Assembly: GCF_000414115.1 (NCBI RefSeq)
Contig: NZ_AOPZ01000170.1
Span: 1 to 34,663 of the forward strand
Direction: 5' to 3'
DNA: 34,663 nucleotides
Origin: Streptomyces aurantiacus JA 4570
GTDB lineage: Bacteria; Actinomycetota; Actinomycetes; Streptomycetales; Streptomycetaceae
Shown here: piece by piece, positions 17,636-23,451 of the stretch
Position numbering within the stretch: position 1 is the stretch's first letter
Layout: every line of letters begins with the position of its first letter
Position numbers and translations under genes: made by a program
Notes under the pieces: generated by a model
The model's database searches: none
What the model saw: the letters and a program-made list of their open reading frames with translations, nothing else
Told to the model about the DNA's origin: nothing

Positions 17636-17891
17636 TCACTGCGGGGCCGCGTAGGATCGCGTCCGCCTTGGGCCACACGTCCGGCTCACCGGGGCGTTTG
17701 TACTAGCTGCGCACGGGGTGGCCGGTGAGCGCGGCGAGACCGTCCAGACTCCCGCCGAGCCAGCTCGCCGCCGTCGGCGTCAACCCGAGGCATACGTCCC
17801 ATCCCGCTGCCTGCGCCCTCTCGACGACATCCGCGACATCGAACACCGGCGGCGCGGCGGAGCCGAACAGGTACAGCGTCCGTGAGGTCAT
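17636..17891 (-). pseudogene. Flavoprotein (PPC decarboxylase-like) remnant with premature amber stop
   Basis: The ATG at 17891 begins MTSRTLYLFGSAAPPVFDVA, then GWDVCLGLTPTAASWLGGSL and ALTGHPVRS, the N-terminal Rossmann-like part of HFCD-type flavoproteins that are about 180-190 residues long. An amber codon at 17705-17703 stops the frame after 62 residues. Directly beyond it the same frame continues YKRPGEPDVWPKADAIL, which matches what is expected after GHPVRS in this family, so the stop probably arose by CAG to TAG. The homology then ends near 17650, just before the start of the oxidoreductase gene, so the flavin-binding PATFN-type half is absent. It is divergent from the XRE gene, its usual neighbour in Streptomyces as I remember it. 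I judge it a decayed gene. Confidence 0.72.
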
Positions 17892-17975
17892 GGCCTCATC
17901 CCACCGTGCGCGGTCGATCAGCTGCAACTGCCCCTGAACGGAGCGGATTTCGGGTGGTCGCCGGTGAGGCTGCCC

Positions 17976-18000
17976 TACTCTGAAAGCGGTGAGCTGCTCA
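17976..18000 (+). promoter_or_regulatory. -10 box and palindrome upstream of the XRE gene
   Basis: TACTCT (17976-17981) is a good -10 hexamer, and transcription would begin near the GTG at 17989. The perfect palindrome TGAGCTGCTCA (17990-18000) follows at the predicted start and may be an operator, perhaps for the XRE protein itself. The -35 match is weak. Confidence 0.4.
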
Positions 18001-18015
18001 GAGAGGGGCAAGGCC

Positions 18016-19269
18016 GTGACGACTTCAGACGCTTCGCCGGACCCGTACGCCGACCCGTTGCGCTTCGGCCAACGCGTGCAGATTCTCCGCGAGCGTCGCG
18101 GCATGACGCAGGCGCAGCTCGCCGATTTCATCGGGGTCTCTCCTCACACGCTCCGCAAGATTGAGAACGGGCAGCAGAAGGCACCCGGTCTGGAGATGGT
18201 GCTGCGCATCGCTGAGGCATTGCGGGTACGCGATCTCGCCGACCTCACCGGGCACCCGGACGCGCATGTCGACCTCTTCATCGGCCCCGGCCACCCCCGG
18301 CTCGCCGCCGTCAAGGCCGCCGTCGACACCTTCTCGCTCGCCTCGGGTGTCGAGCCTCCCCCCGTCGCGCACTTGGAGGCCCGGCTGCGCGCGGCATGGA
18401 AAGCACGTCACCAGGCACCCAACCACCGGGAGGTGATCGGCGGACTCCTGCCCGGTCTGATCCGCGATGCTCAGGCGCTGGTACGGAACGCCGAGAGCGC
18501 GGTGGCCCGACGCGGCGCCCAGGCTCTCCTCGCCGAGGCGTACTCGCTGTGCCAGTTCTTCGCCGCCTACCAGCCCGATGCGAGCCTCCTGTGGCGTGTC
18601 GCCGAACGCGGCATGATCGCGGCTCAGGAGTCGGAGGATCCCCACGCGATCGGTGTCGCGGCCTGGCTCCTCACACAGGCCCACCGGGACAGCGGCCCCC
18701 GCCACTTCGACGCGGCCGACGCGGTCAACCTCCAGGCCGTCCGTTTCCTGGAACCGCTCCTGCCGGACTCGTCCGCCGACGTGCTGGCCATCGCCGGAGC
18801 CCTGGAGTTCGAGCTCGGCTACACCGCGGCCCGGCGCCGCGAGACCGGTACCGCGTGGCGGCACTGGGACAAGGCCGACGCGATGGCGGGCCGCCTGCCC
18901 GCCGACTACTACCACTCGGTCACGTCGTTCTCGAAGGCCATCATGGGCGCGCACGCCGTCACCGTCGCCGTTGAACTGCACCAGGGCGGCGAGTCCGTGC
19001 GGCAGGCGGCACGCGCGGACGAGACCACCATCCGCTCCCGTCCCCGGCGCGCACGCCACCGCATCGAGGAAGCCCGAGGATTCCATCTCGACGGGCAGCC
19101 GGACGTCGCCATCGCCACGCTGCAAAAGGCGTACGAGGCCGCGCCGGAGACGATCGCGTACAACGGCTACGCGCGCCGGATCATCCTCGAACAGGTCGAG
19201 TCGAAGCAGGCCGACCGACGACGTCGCGCCTCCGGTCTGGCCATGGGGATCGGCATCCTCGCCGCCTGA
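18016..19269 (+). CDS. XRE-family helix-turn-helix regulator with TPR-like C-terminus
   Basis: From the GTG at 18016, which has AGAGGGG 8 bases upstream, the product is 417 residues. A leaderless start at the GTG at 17989 is an alternative, adding nine residues. Residues 17-72 are an XRE helix-turn-helix (MTQAQLADFIGVSPHTLRKIENG). The remaining 340 residues are helical and TPR-like (AEAYSLCQFFAAYQPD; YTAARRRETGTAWRHWDKAD; AIATLQKAYEAAPETIAYNGYARRII). This is the streptomycete layout of an HTH protein with a large ligand- or peptide-sensing domain. It stands upstream of and on the same strand as the RiPP cassette, separated by 92 bp holding a nested dyad, so it is a good candidate for its regulator. 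It also diverges from the broken flavoprotein gene. Confidence 0.86.
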   Translation: MTTSDASPDPYADPLRFGQRVQILRERRGMTQAQLADFIGVSPHTLRKIENGQQKAPGLEMVLRIAEALRVRDLADLTGHPDAHVDLFIGPGHPRLAAVKAAVDTFSLASGVEPPPVAHLEARLRAAWKARHQAPNHREVIGGLLPGLIRDAQALVRNAESAVARRGAQALLAEAYSLCQFFAAYQPDASLLWRVAERGMIAAQESEDPHAIGVAAWLLTQAHRDSGPRHFDAADAVNLQAVRFLEPLLPDSSADVLAIAGALEFELGYTAARRRETGTAWRHWDKADAMAGRLPADYYHSVTSFSKAIMGAHAVTVAVELHQGGESVRQAARADETTIRSRPRRARHRIEEARGFHLDGQPDVAIATLQKAYEAAPETIAYNGYARRIILEQVESKQADRRRRASGLAMGIGILAA

Positions 19270-19278
19270 GTACGGGGC

Positions 19279-19293
19279 GACCGGATTCCGGTC
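19279..19293. terminator. Hairpin after the XRE gene
   Basis: GACCGG (19279-19284) pairs with CCGGTC (19288-19293) over ATT, ten bases after the XRE stop. An alternative longer pairing uses GCGACCGG with CCGGTCGC further on. It may attenuate read-through into the RiPP operon. Confidence 0.4.
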
Positions 19294-19315
19294 ATCGGCC
19301 CGGTCGCACCGCCCC

Positions 19316-19349
19316 TACCGTCGTCATCAGACCTGGTCAACGACGACGG
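19316..19349 (+). promoter_or_regulatory. Promoter and nested dyad of the RiPP operon
   Basis: TACCGT (19316-19321) could be a -10 box. CCGTCGTC (19318-19325) and GACGACGG (19342-19349) form an 8-bp inverted repeat, and inside it GACC (19330-19333) and GGTC (19335-19338) form a second dyad around one T. The centre falls on the expected transcription start, 13 bases before the GTG at 19362. This looks like a regulatory site, plausibly for the XRE protein; inference only. Confidence 0.5.
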
Positions 19350-19361
19350 CAGGGGTGCATC

Positions 19362-19838
19362 GTGAACCTCCACGAGAACAGAGCGATCTCCGACTGGCTG
19401 GCCCGCGCCCACCCCCTCCCGGCCCAAGCCCGCGCGGAGTGGTCGCACCACGGCATCGCCCTGCTCCCCCTCGGCCGCCGCTTCGACGCCGTGCGCGTCC
19501 CCGCCGACCGCGTCCACGCCGCCGTGGGCAGCGATGACCCCCGAACGGTGGCCGCCGCCCTGGCCGACTGGCTGCACGGCCCCGTCATCCGGGATATCCG
19601 GAGCGGCGGTCGGCCCTACTACGTGCTGGTCGCCCCGTACGCCGACGGGGACGCCGACTGGAACGGCCGCGAGGAACGCCTCGGCGCCGACACCCACCTC
19701 GGCGTGCCCCGCCCCGGCTCCCTCTCGATGCTCGCGGCCTGGGTGGTCCCACCCCAGCACCCCGGCAACCTCTGCGACCCGGCGCACCTGCGCGCGCTGC
19801 TCTCGACGGCCGACGCCCTGAGGACGGTCGAGCCATGA
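19362..19838 (+). CDS. Conserved-looking protein of unknown function in the RiPP operon
   Basis: The 158-residue product starts at a GTG with AGGGG 6 bases upstream. It is rich in Ala, Arg, His and Pro with ordered segments: HGIALLPLGRRFDAVRVPAD, then ADWLHGPVIRDIRSGGRPYY, then LSMLAAWVVPPQHPGNLCDP. No signal peptide, transmembrane helix or catalytic motif is evident. I recall similar proteins beside XRE regulators in Streptomyces but can name no family. The GIALLPLGRRFDAVRVP segment faintly recalls the start of bifunctional primase/polymerase domains, yet the active-site motifs are missing. It heads the operon that includes the RiPP genes and overlaps the next gene by ATGA, so it could be a regulatory partner or maturation helper. 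Confidence 0.75.
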   Translation: MNLHENRAISDWLARAHPLPAQARAEWSHHGIALLPLGRRFDAVRVPADRVHAAVGSDDPRTVAAALADWLHGPVIRDIRSGGRPYYVLVAPYADGDADWNGREERLGADTHLGVPRPGSLSMLAAWVVPPQHPGNLCDPAHLRALLSTADALRTVEP

Positions 19839-20146
19839 CCGTGCCCCACCCCGCCTCGCCCCTGCCCGACGACGAGGCGTCCCGCCTCTACGCCGCCTAC
19901 ATGCGGCACCTTCACCGCTGCCCGCAGGACCACATCACGACCCAGTGCCCCGAGGGCACCCGCCTGCGCCGGGCGTGGCGCGAGGCACAGGCCGCCTCCT
20001 TGCGGGCCCCGCGGACGCGACCACGCACCGCACCCTCAACGCCGGGCGTCCCTTCCCAGCCCCCGAAGGGGTCCACGGCCACCGACACGGAACGAGGAGA
20101 CAGCAGTGTCCCTACCGACGACCGACACGGTCGCAACCGGCCTTGA
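19835..20146 (+). CDS. Small protein of unknown function overlapping the RiPP precursor gene
   Basis: This 103-residue protein overlaps its upstream neighbour by ATGA and overlaps the precursor gene by 41 bases in another frame. The N-terminal half is ordered (DDEASRLYAAYMRHLHRCPQ, then CPEGTRLRRAWREAQ), with a His/Cys set (H-L-H-R-C and later C) that might bind metal. The C-terminal half is Pro/Thr/Arg-rich and probably disordered. It follows the preceding unknown protein closely, and the two appear to form a unit with the XRE regulator. No function can be assigned. The overlap means its ribosomes pass through the precursor ribosome site (GAGGAG, 20094-20099). Confidence 0.68.
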   Translation: MTVPHPASPLPDDEASRLYAAYMRHLHRCPQDHITTQCPEGTRLRRAWREAQAASLRAPRTRPRTAPSTPGVPSQPPKGSTATDTERGDSSVPTDDRHGRNRP

Positions 20147-20399
20147 CCTCGTCACACACTCCCCCGACGGAGAATCCCGCGGCCTGTTCGAGCGGGCGGG
20201 CAGCCTGTTCCCGCTCAACCCCATGGGCCACATCCTGACCGCGATCACCGACGCCCCTTCCCGCGTCCGTCCGTGGGGACTGCGGTTCGCCGAGATCCCC
20301 CGCCCGTCCTGCGGCAAGCACGAGGGCGGCAGCAAGACAACGACCGGTGACTCCCCCGACGGCAACGGGCCGCACACCGAAGAGACGCAGGACGACTAG
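20106..20399 (+). CDS. tgmA: RiPP precursor peptide (ATP-grasp target, graspetide/imiditide type)
   Basis: The 97-residue peptide starts at a GTG with a strong ribosome site (GAGGAG) lying inside the upstream gene. The leader has the conserved recognition block LFPLNPMG (34-41) and RPWGLRFA (55-62), the hallmark of putative ATP-grasp-modified RiPP precursors (TIGR04186-like). The C-terminal core (about 76-97) is rich in ester or amide donors and acceptors: Thr78, 79 and 80, then Asp82, Asp85-Gly86, and after a turn Glu92, Glu93, Asp96, Asp97. In fuscimiditide-type peptides two ester links make a stem-loop and an Asp in the loop becomes aspartimide. Asp85-Gly86 sits centrally and fits that role. 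The final product and protease are not visible here. An SPDG motif occurs in both leader (19-22) and core (83-86). Confidence 0.88.
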   Translation: MSLPTTDTVATGLDLVTHSPDGESRGLFERAGSLFPLNPMGHILTAITDAPSRVRPWGLRFAEIPRPSCGKHEGGSKTTTGDSPDGNGPHTEETQDD

Positions 20400-20411
20400 G
20401 GGCGGCCGACG

Positions 20412-21395
20412 ATGATGGGCAGCGTTCTCATCCTCACCGACGAGACCGACATCACCGCCGGTCGCGTCGCCGCCGAACTCGCCGTACGTGGCGTGCCGCT
20501 CGTGCGACTGGACCCGGCCGACTTCCCCACACGCCTCAGCATGTCCGCCGAGATCTCCACCGGCGCGACGTGGTCAGGGGCCCTGACCGACCTTGCCGGC
20601 GGCCGTACCGCCGTCGACCTGGCCTCCATCAGCGCCGTCTACTACCGGCGCCCGACACAGTTCCGGTTGCCCGACGGCATGAACCGGGCCGAGCAGACAT
20701 TCGCCTACGGCGAGGCCCGTCGTGGCTTCGGCGGAGTCCTCGGGGCCCTGGACTCCGCCCGGTGGGTCAACGGCCGCGTGGCCGCCGCCCACGCCGAGTA
20801 CAAGCCCCTGCAACTCGCGACCGCATCCCGGGTTGGCCTGACGGTCCCCAGCACCCTGATCACATCCGAGCCCGATCGCGCCTACAAATGGGCCAAGCAA
20901 CAAAACGGCCCGATCATCTACAAGCCGCTCTCGGGCATCTGGCACGCCGACGACAACCAGGTGCGCGTCATCTACACCAACTCAGTCGACGACCTCGACT
21001 CCCTGCTCGACCCGAGCCTGGGCTATACCGCCCACCTGTTCCAGCGACAAGTACCCAAGGAACACGAGGCGCGGGCGATCGTGGTCGGGCAGCAGGTGTT
21101 CACCGTCGCGATCGAGGCCGCGACACCCCGGGGGCGTGGCGACTGGCGCTCCGACTACGACCACCTCTCCTACCGCGTCGTCACCCTGCCCGACCACGTC
21201 ACGACCAAGCTCGTGGCCCTGCACCGCGAACTGGGCCTCGTCTTCGGCGCCGTCGACCTCATCCGCCGACCCGACGGGGAGTGGGTGTTCCTCGAAACGA
21301 ACCAGTCCGGCGAATGGGACTGGCTCGCGGGCGAAACCGGCATCCCCGTCGCCGCCGCCCTCGCCGACGTGCTCACCGGAAAGGCCCCCGCATGA
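20412..21395 (+). CDS. tgmB: ATP-grasp RiPP maturase (macrocycle-forming ligase)
   Basis: This 327-residue enzyme starts 12 bases after the precursor stop (ATGATG; the second ATG at 20415 is an alternative). It has the N-terminal pre-ATP-grasp domain of the MvdD/TgmB group (ILTDETDITAGRVAAEL; ISAVYYRRP). The ATP-grasp fold follows (GPIIYKPLSG nucleotide-binding Lys strand) with the metal-binding motif FLETNQSGEWDWL near the C-terminus. It belongs to the SAV_5884-type peptide maturases (TIGR04187). The expected reaction is ATP-driven phosphorylation of core Asp/Glu side chains, then attack by Thr/Ser hydroxyls or a Lys amine to make omega-ester or amide macrocycles. It overlaps the methyltransferase gene by ATGA. 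Codon use is slightly less GC-rich than in flanking housekeeping genes. Confidence 0.92.
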   Translation: MMGSVLILTDETDITAGRVAAELAVRGVPLVRLDPADFPTRLSMSAEISTGATWSGALTDLAGGRTAVDLASISAVYYRRPTQFRLPDGMNRAEQTFAYGEARRGFGGVLGALDSARWVNGRVAAAHAEYKPLQLATASRVGLTVPSTLITSEPDRAYKWAKQQNGPIIYKPLSGIWHADDNQVRVIYTNSVDDLDSLLDPSLGYTAHLFQRQVPKEHEARAIVVGQQVFTVAIEAATPRGRGDWRSDYDHLSYRVVTLPDHVTTKLVALHRELGLVFGAVDLIRRPDGEWVFLETNQSGEWDWLAGETGIPVAAALADVLTGKAPA

Positions 21396-22543
21396 GCGAA
21401 CAGCTCGCCACCGCCCTCGCCGCCCACCTCACCGCATCCGGCAGCCTCACCGCCCCGTGGCACGAGTGCTACACCGCCGTACCACGACACCACTTCATCC
21501 CCGACGTGGCATGGGCGGTCCCCGACGGAGCAGGCGCCGGATACGCCATCGACCGCAACCAGGACGCGCCCGGGTGGCTCCAAGCCGTCTACTCCGACGC
21601 ATCGATCGTGACCCAACTCGACGCCGGCACCGGGGACCTGCGGACCGGCAAGGGCACACCGACATCGAGTTGCTCGGCCCCGGGCATCGTTTTCCCGATG
21701 CTCCAAGCCCTCGACCTGCTCGACGGTCACAAGGTCTTGGAGATCGGCACAGGAAGCGGCTGGACGGCCGCACTGCTGTCCGCGCGTCTCAGCTCCCGGT
21801 ACGTGACATCGGTCGAGGTCGACGAAGCCGTCGCCGCGCGCGCCGCAGAGGCCATCGCGCGAGCCGGATACGACCCCCACCTGGTCGTTGCCGACGGGGC
21901 GGACGGCTATGCGCTGACCGCCCCCTACGACCGCGTGCACGCCACATGCGCGGTAGAACGAGTGCCGTACGCATGGGTGCGAGACACCCGCCCCGGCGGC
22001 GTCATCGTCCTCCCGTGGCGTCCCACCTACGGCCACGGGCTGTTGGCCCGGCTCGTCGTGAACAGCGACGGCGAGGCCATCGGCCGATTCGAGCGCACGG
22101 CATCGTTCATGATGCTGCGCTCACAACAGCGGGCGATCGGCTGGACGCCGCACGACGCGGAGAACGCCACCACTGAACAGGCAACCCTCGACCCCCGCAC
22201 GATCATCAACGCCCCCGAAGGAGCGGCACTCGCCATCGCCGCACTCGCACCCGGCATCACCCAGACCGTGATCACCGACCCCGGCGGCGACGTGTCACTG
22301 CTGCTGTCCGAGGCCGACGCCCCCGAAGGGGCATGGGCCGCGGTCGACTATTCCGCCGGGCTCGACGCCTACGCCGTCACCTGGTGGGGCGAACGCAACT
22401 TGTGGACACAGGTGTCTGACGCGTACCTGCAATGGGTGTCGTGGGGGCAACCCGAACGTGCCCGGTTCGGCATCACAGTCACTCCCGATGAACAAGTCCT
22501 GTGGCTGGACCATCCCCGGCACCGCATGATGCCGGACCTCTGA
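21392..22543 (+). CDS. tgmC: PIMT-like O-methyltransferase of the ATP-grasp RiPP system
   Basis: The 383-residue product overlaps tgmB by ATGA. It resembles protein L-isoaspartyl O-methyltransferase: N-terminal VPRHHFIPDVAW, the SAM-binding motif LEIGTGSGWTAALL (about 115-128), SVEVDEAVAARAAEAIARAG as motif II, and PYDRVHATCAVERVP with the PIMT-type active-site region. A C-terminal extension of about 160 residues (ITQTVITDPGGDVSLLL through LDHPRHRMMPDL) matches the ATP-grasp-associated family (TIGR04188) and probably recognises the cyclised peptide. In characterised systems such as fuscimiditide the enzyme methylates an Asp of the ligated graspetide, which then collapses to a stable aspartimide. 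The same role is inferred here. Genetic order precursor, ligase, methyltransferase is the standard one. The symbol is generic. Confidence 0.9.
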   Translation: MSEQLATALAAHLTASGSLTAPWHECYTAVPRHHFIPDVAWAVPDGAGAGYAIDRNQDAPGWLQAVYSDASIVTQLDAGTGDLRTGKGTPTSSCSAPGIVFPMLQALDLLDGHKVLEIGTGSGWTAALLSARLSSRYVTSVEVDEAVAARAAEAIARAGYDPHLVVADGADGYALTAPYDRVHATCAVERVPYAWVRDTRPGGVIVLPWRPTYGHGLLARLVVNSDGEAIGRFERTASFMMLRSQQRAIGWTPHDAENATTEQATLDPRTIINAPEGAALAIAALAPGITQTVITDPGGDVSLLLSEADAPEGAWAAVDYSAGLDAYAVTWWGERNLWTQVSDAYLQWVSWGQPERARFGITVTPDEQVLWLDHPRHRMMPDL

Positions 22544-22563
22544 GGTGCATCCAGCGGGCCCAG

Positions 22564-22593
22564 TTGCCGGGTACGGGTACGTACCCGTACCCT
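22564..22593 (+). promoter_or_regulatory. Promoter with perfect 24-bp palindromic operator
   Basis: Bases 22569-22592 are a perfect palindrome made of four GGGTAC/GTACCC half-sites. TTGCCG (22564-22569), an 18-base spacer and TACCCT (22588-22593) form a promoter that the palindrome almost fills. It is 25 bases before the antitoxin ATG, which has GGAAGGAG upstream. Repeated half-sites are typical of ribbon-helix-helix repressors. This gives the toxin-antitoxin pair its own promoter, separate from the RiPP operon. Confidence 0.72.
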
Positions 22594-22617
22594 CGTGATG
22601 TGGGAAGGAGAGCGTCG

Positions 22618-22875
22618 ATGTCCGATGCCAATGTCCGCATCCCTGAGGAAGCCAAGGATCGTCTCGCGGCGATAGCGGCTGCCGAGGGTCTGTCGCTGCG
22701 CGCGTACCTGGCCCGTCTGGCCGAGACGTTGCTCACCCCGGCCGAGCGGGCCGAGCGGGCCGAGAAGGCCCTGGCCGAGCTGAAGAGTTGGAACGGCTAC
22801 GCGCCCACCGCGGCCGAGCAGCAGGACCTGGACAGTGAGCTGGACCGGCGCCTGGCCCAGGTGGCCGCCCGGTGA
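22618..22875 (+). CDS. Ribbon-helix-helix antitoxin
   Basis: The 85-residue protein starts at the ATG at 22618 after a good GGAAGGAG site; an earlier in-frame start would read through the operator. The N-terminus (NVRIPEEAKDRLAAIAAAEG, then LSLRAYLARLAETLL) has the beta-strand/helix/helix pattern of MetJ/Arc/CopG DNA-binding antitoxins. The C-terminal half (ALAELKSWNGYAPTAAEQQD, then LDRRLAQ) is the likely toxin-binding segment. It overlaps the PIN-like gene by GTGA. It presumably neutralises the toxin and represses the operon through the palindrome at 22569. Confidence 0.82.
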   Translation: MSDANVRIPEEAKDRLAAIAAAEGLSLRAYLARLAETLLTPAERAERAEKALAELKSWNGYAPTAAEQQDLDSELDRRLAQVAAR

Positions 22876-23252
22876 GCGATGCCATGCACATCGTCCTGGA
22901 CGACACGGCGATGGCCGCGGCAGGCAGGGGCAACGTCCTCGCTTCCCGTCTGATCCACCGAGCCCACGCCGAACCCGGCTGGTTCTTGTACGCCCCGGCA
23001 TGCGCGCTCGTCGAAGCCGACCGGGCCCGGCCCGGCACGGCCGAACACCTCGCGGCTCTGCCCGGCATCACCGTCCTGGACCTCGACCTGCCCGCCGCGT
23101 TGGCGGTGGCGCGCCAGGAGACCTGGTCCGCGGCGCACAGCCAGTACGCGGCGCAGCCGACCGCGGACCGTCCCGACGGCGCCATCGTGGCCACCACCGC
23201 CCCCAGCCGCTGGGCGGGCGAGCCGGTGCGCGTTCTGGATCTCACCCCCTGA
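22872..23252 (+). CDS. PIN-domain-like toxin
   Basis: This 126-residue protein begins at a GTG that overlaps the antitoxin stop. It resembles VapC/PIN ribonucleases in size, position and acidic residues: MHIVLDDTAMAAAG near the start, CALVEADRARPG in the middle and PDGAIVATTAP near the end, with alpha/beta alternation (ITVLDLDLPAALAVA). The match to the four-acid PIN active site is only partial, so nuclease activity is less certain than the family position. The likely activity is cleavage of a specific RNA, restrained by the antitoxin. It is the last gene before the long hairpin at 23268. Confidence 0.7.
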   Translation: MSDAMHIVLDDTAMAAAGRGNVLASRLIHRAHAEPGWFLYAPACALVEADRARPGTAEHLAALPGITVLDLDLPAALAVARQETWSAAHSQYAAQPTADRPDGAIVATTAPSRWAGEPVRVLDLTP

Positions 23253-23267
23253 CCTGCACCACCCTGT

Positions 23268-23301
23268 CGCCGCCCCCGGCCGGATTCGCCCGGGGGCGGC
23301 G
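23268..23301. terminator. Strong hairpin ending the accessory block
   Basis: CGCCGCCCCCGG (23268-23279) pairs perfectly with 23290-23301. Outside it CCTGCAC and GTGCAGG form a second, outer inverted repeat. It lies just after the PIN-like gene stop and separates the accessory block from the carboxylase operon. Confidence 0.8.
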
Positions 23302-23374
23302 ATTTCGGTGTGCAGGGTACGGGCGCGGTGCCGCGCCGCCGTGGCCGGAAGGCACCCGGCCCCGCGCAAAAAAT

Positions 23375-23415
23375 AACCAAGCACGCTTGCTTGTTTCTCG
23401 CAGCGCTGCCATGCT
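23375..23415 (+). promoter_or_regulatory. Promoter and operator of the carboxylase operon
   Basis: The imperfect palindrome AACCAAGCACGCTTGCTTG (23375-23393, with CAAGC/GCTTG and AAGCA/TGCTT arms) overlaps TTGCTT (23387-23392), which lies 17 bases before CATGCT (23410-23415). The stretch is strikingly AT-rich against its surroundings. A TetR gene closes this operon and is the natural candidate to bind here. No second copy was noticed elsewhere. Confidence 0.6.
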
Positions 23416-23451
23416 CCAGGACACACCGCCGTCCCCCGAGGGGAGCGCCCC

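Noticed and set aside
20570..21391. Plus-strand frame leading into the methyltransferase gene, suggesting a longer N-terminus
   Set aside because: It overlaps tgmB out of frame and is Arg/Pro-rich; the methyltransferase family begins at the ATG at 21392, which forms a normal ATGA overlap.
17604..23451. Integrative element (ICE or prophage) carrying the RiPP genes
   Set aside because: No integrase, excisionase, tRNA attachment site or flanking direct repeat was visible.
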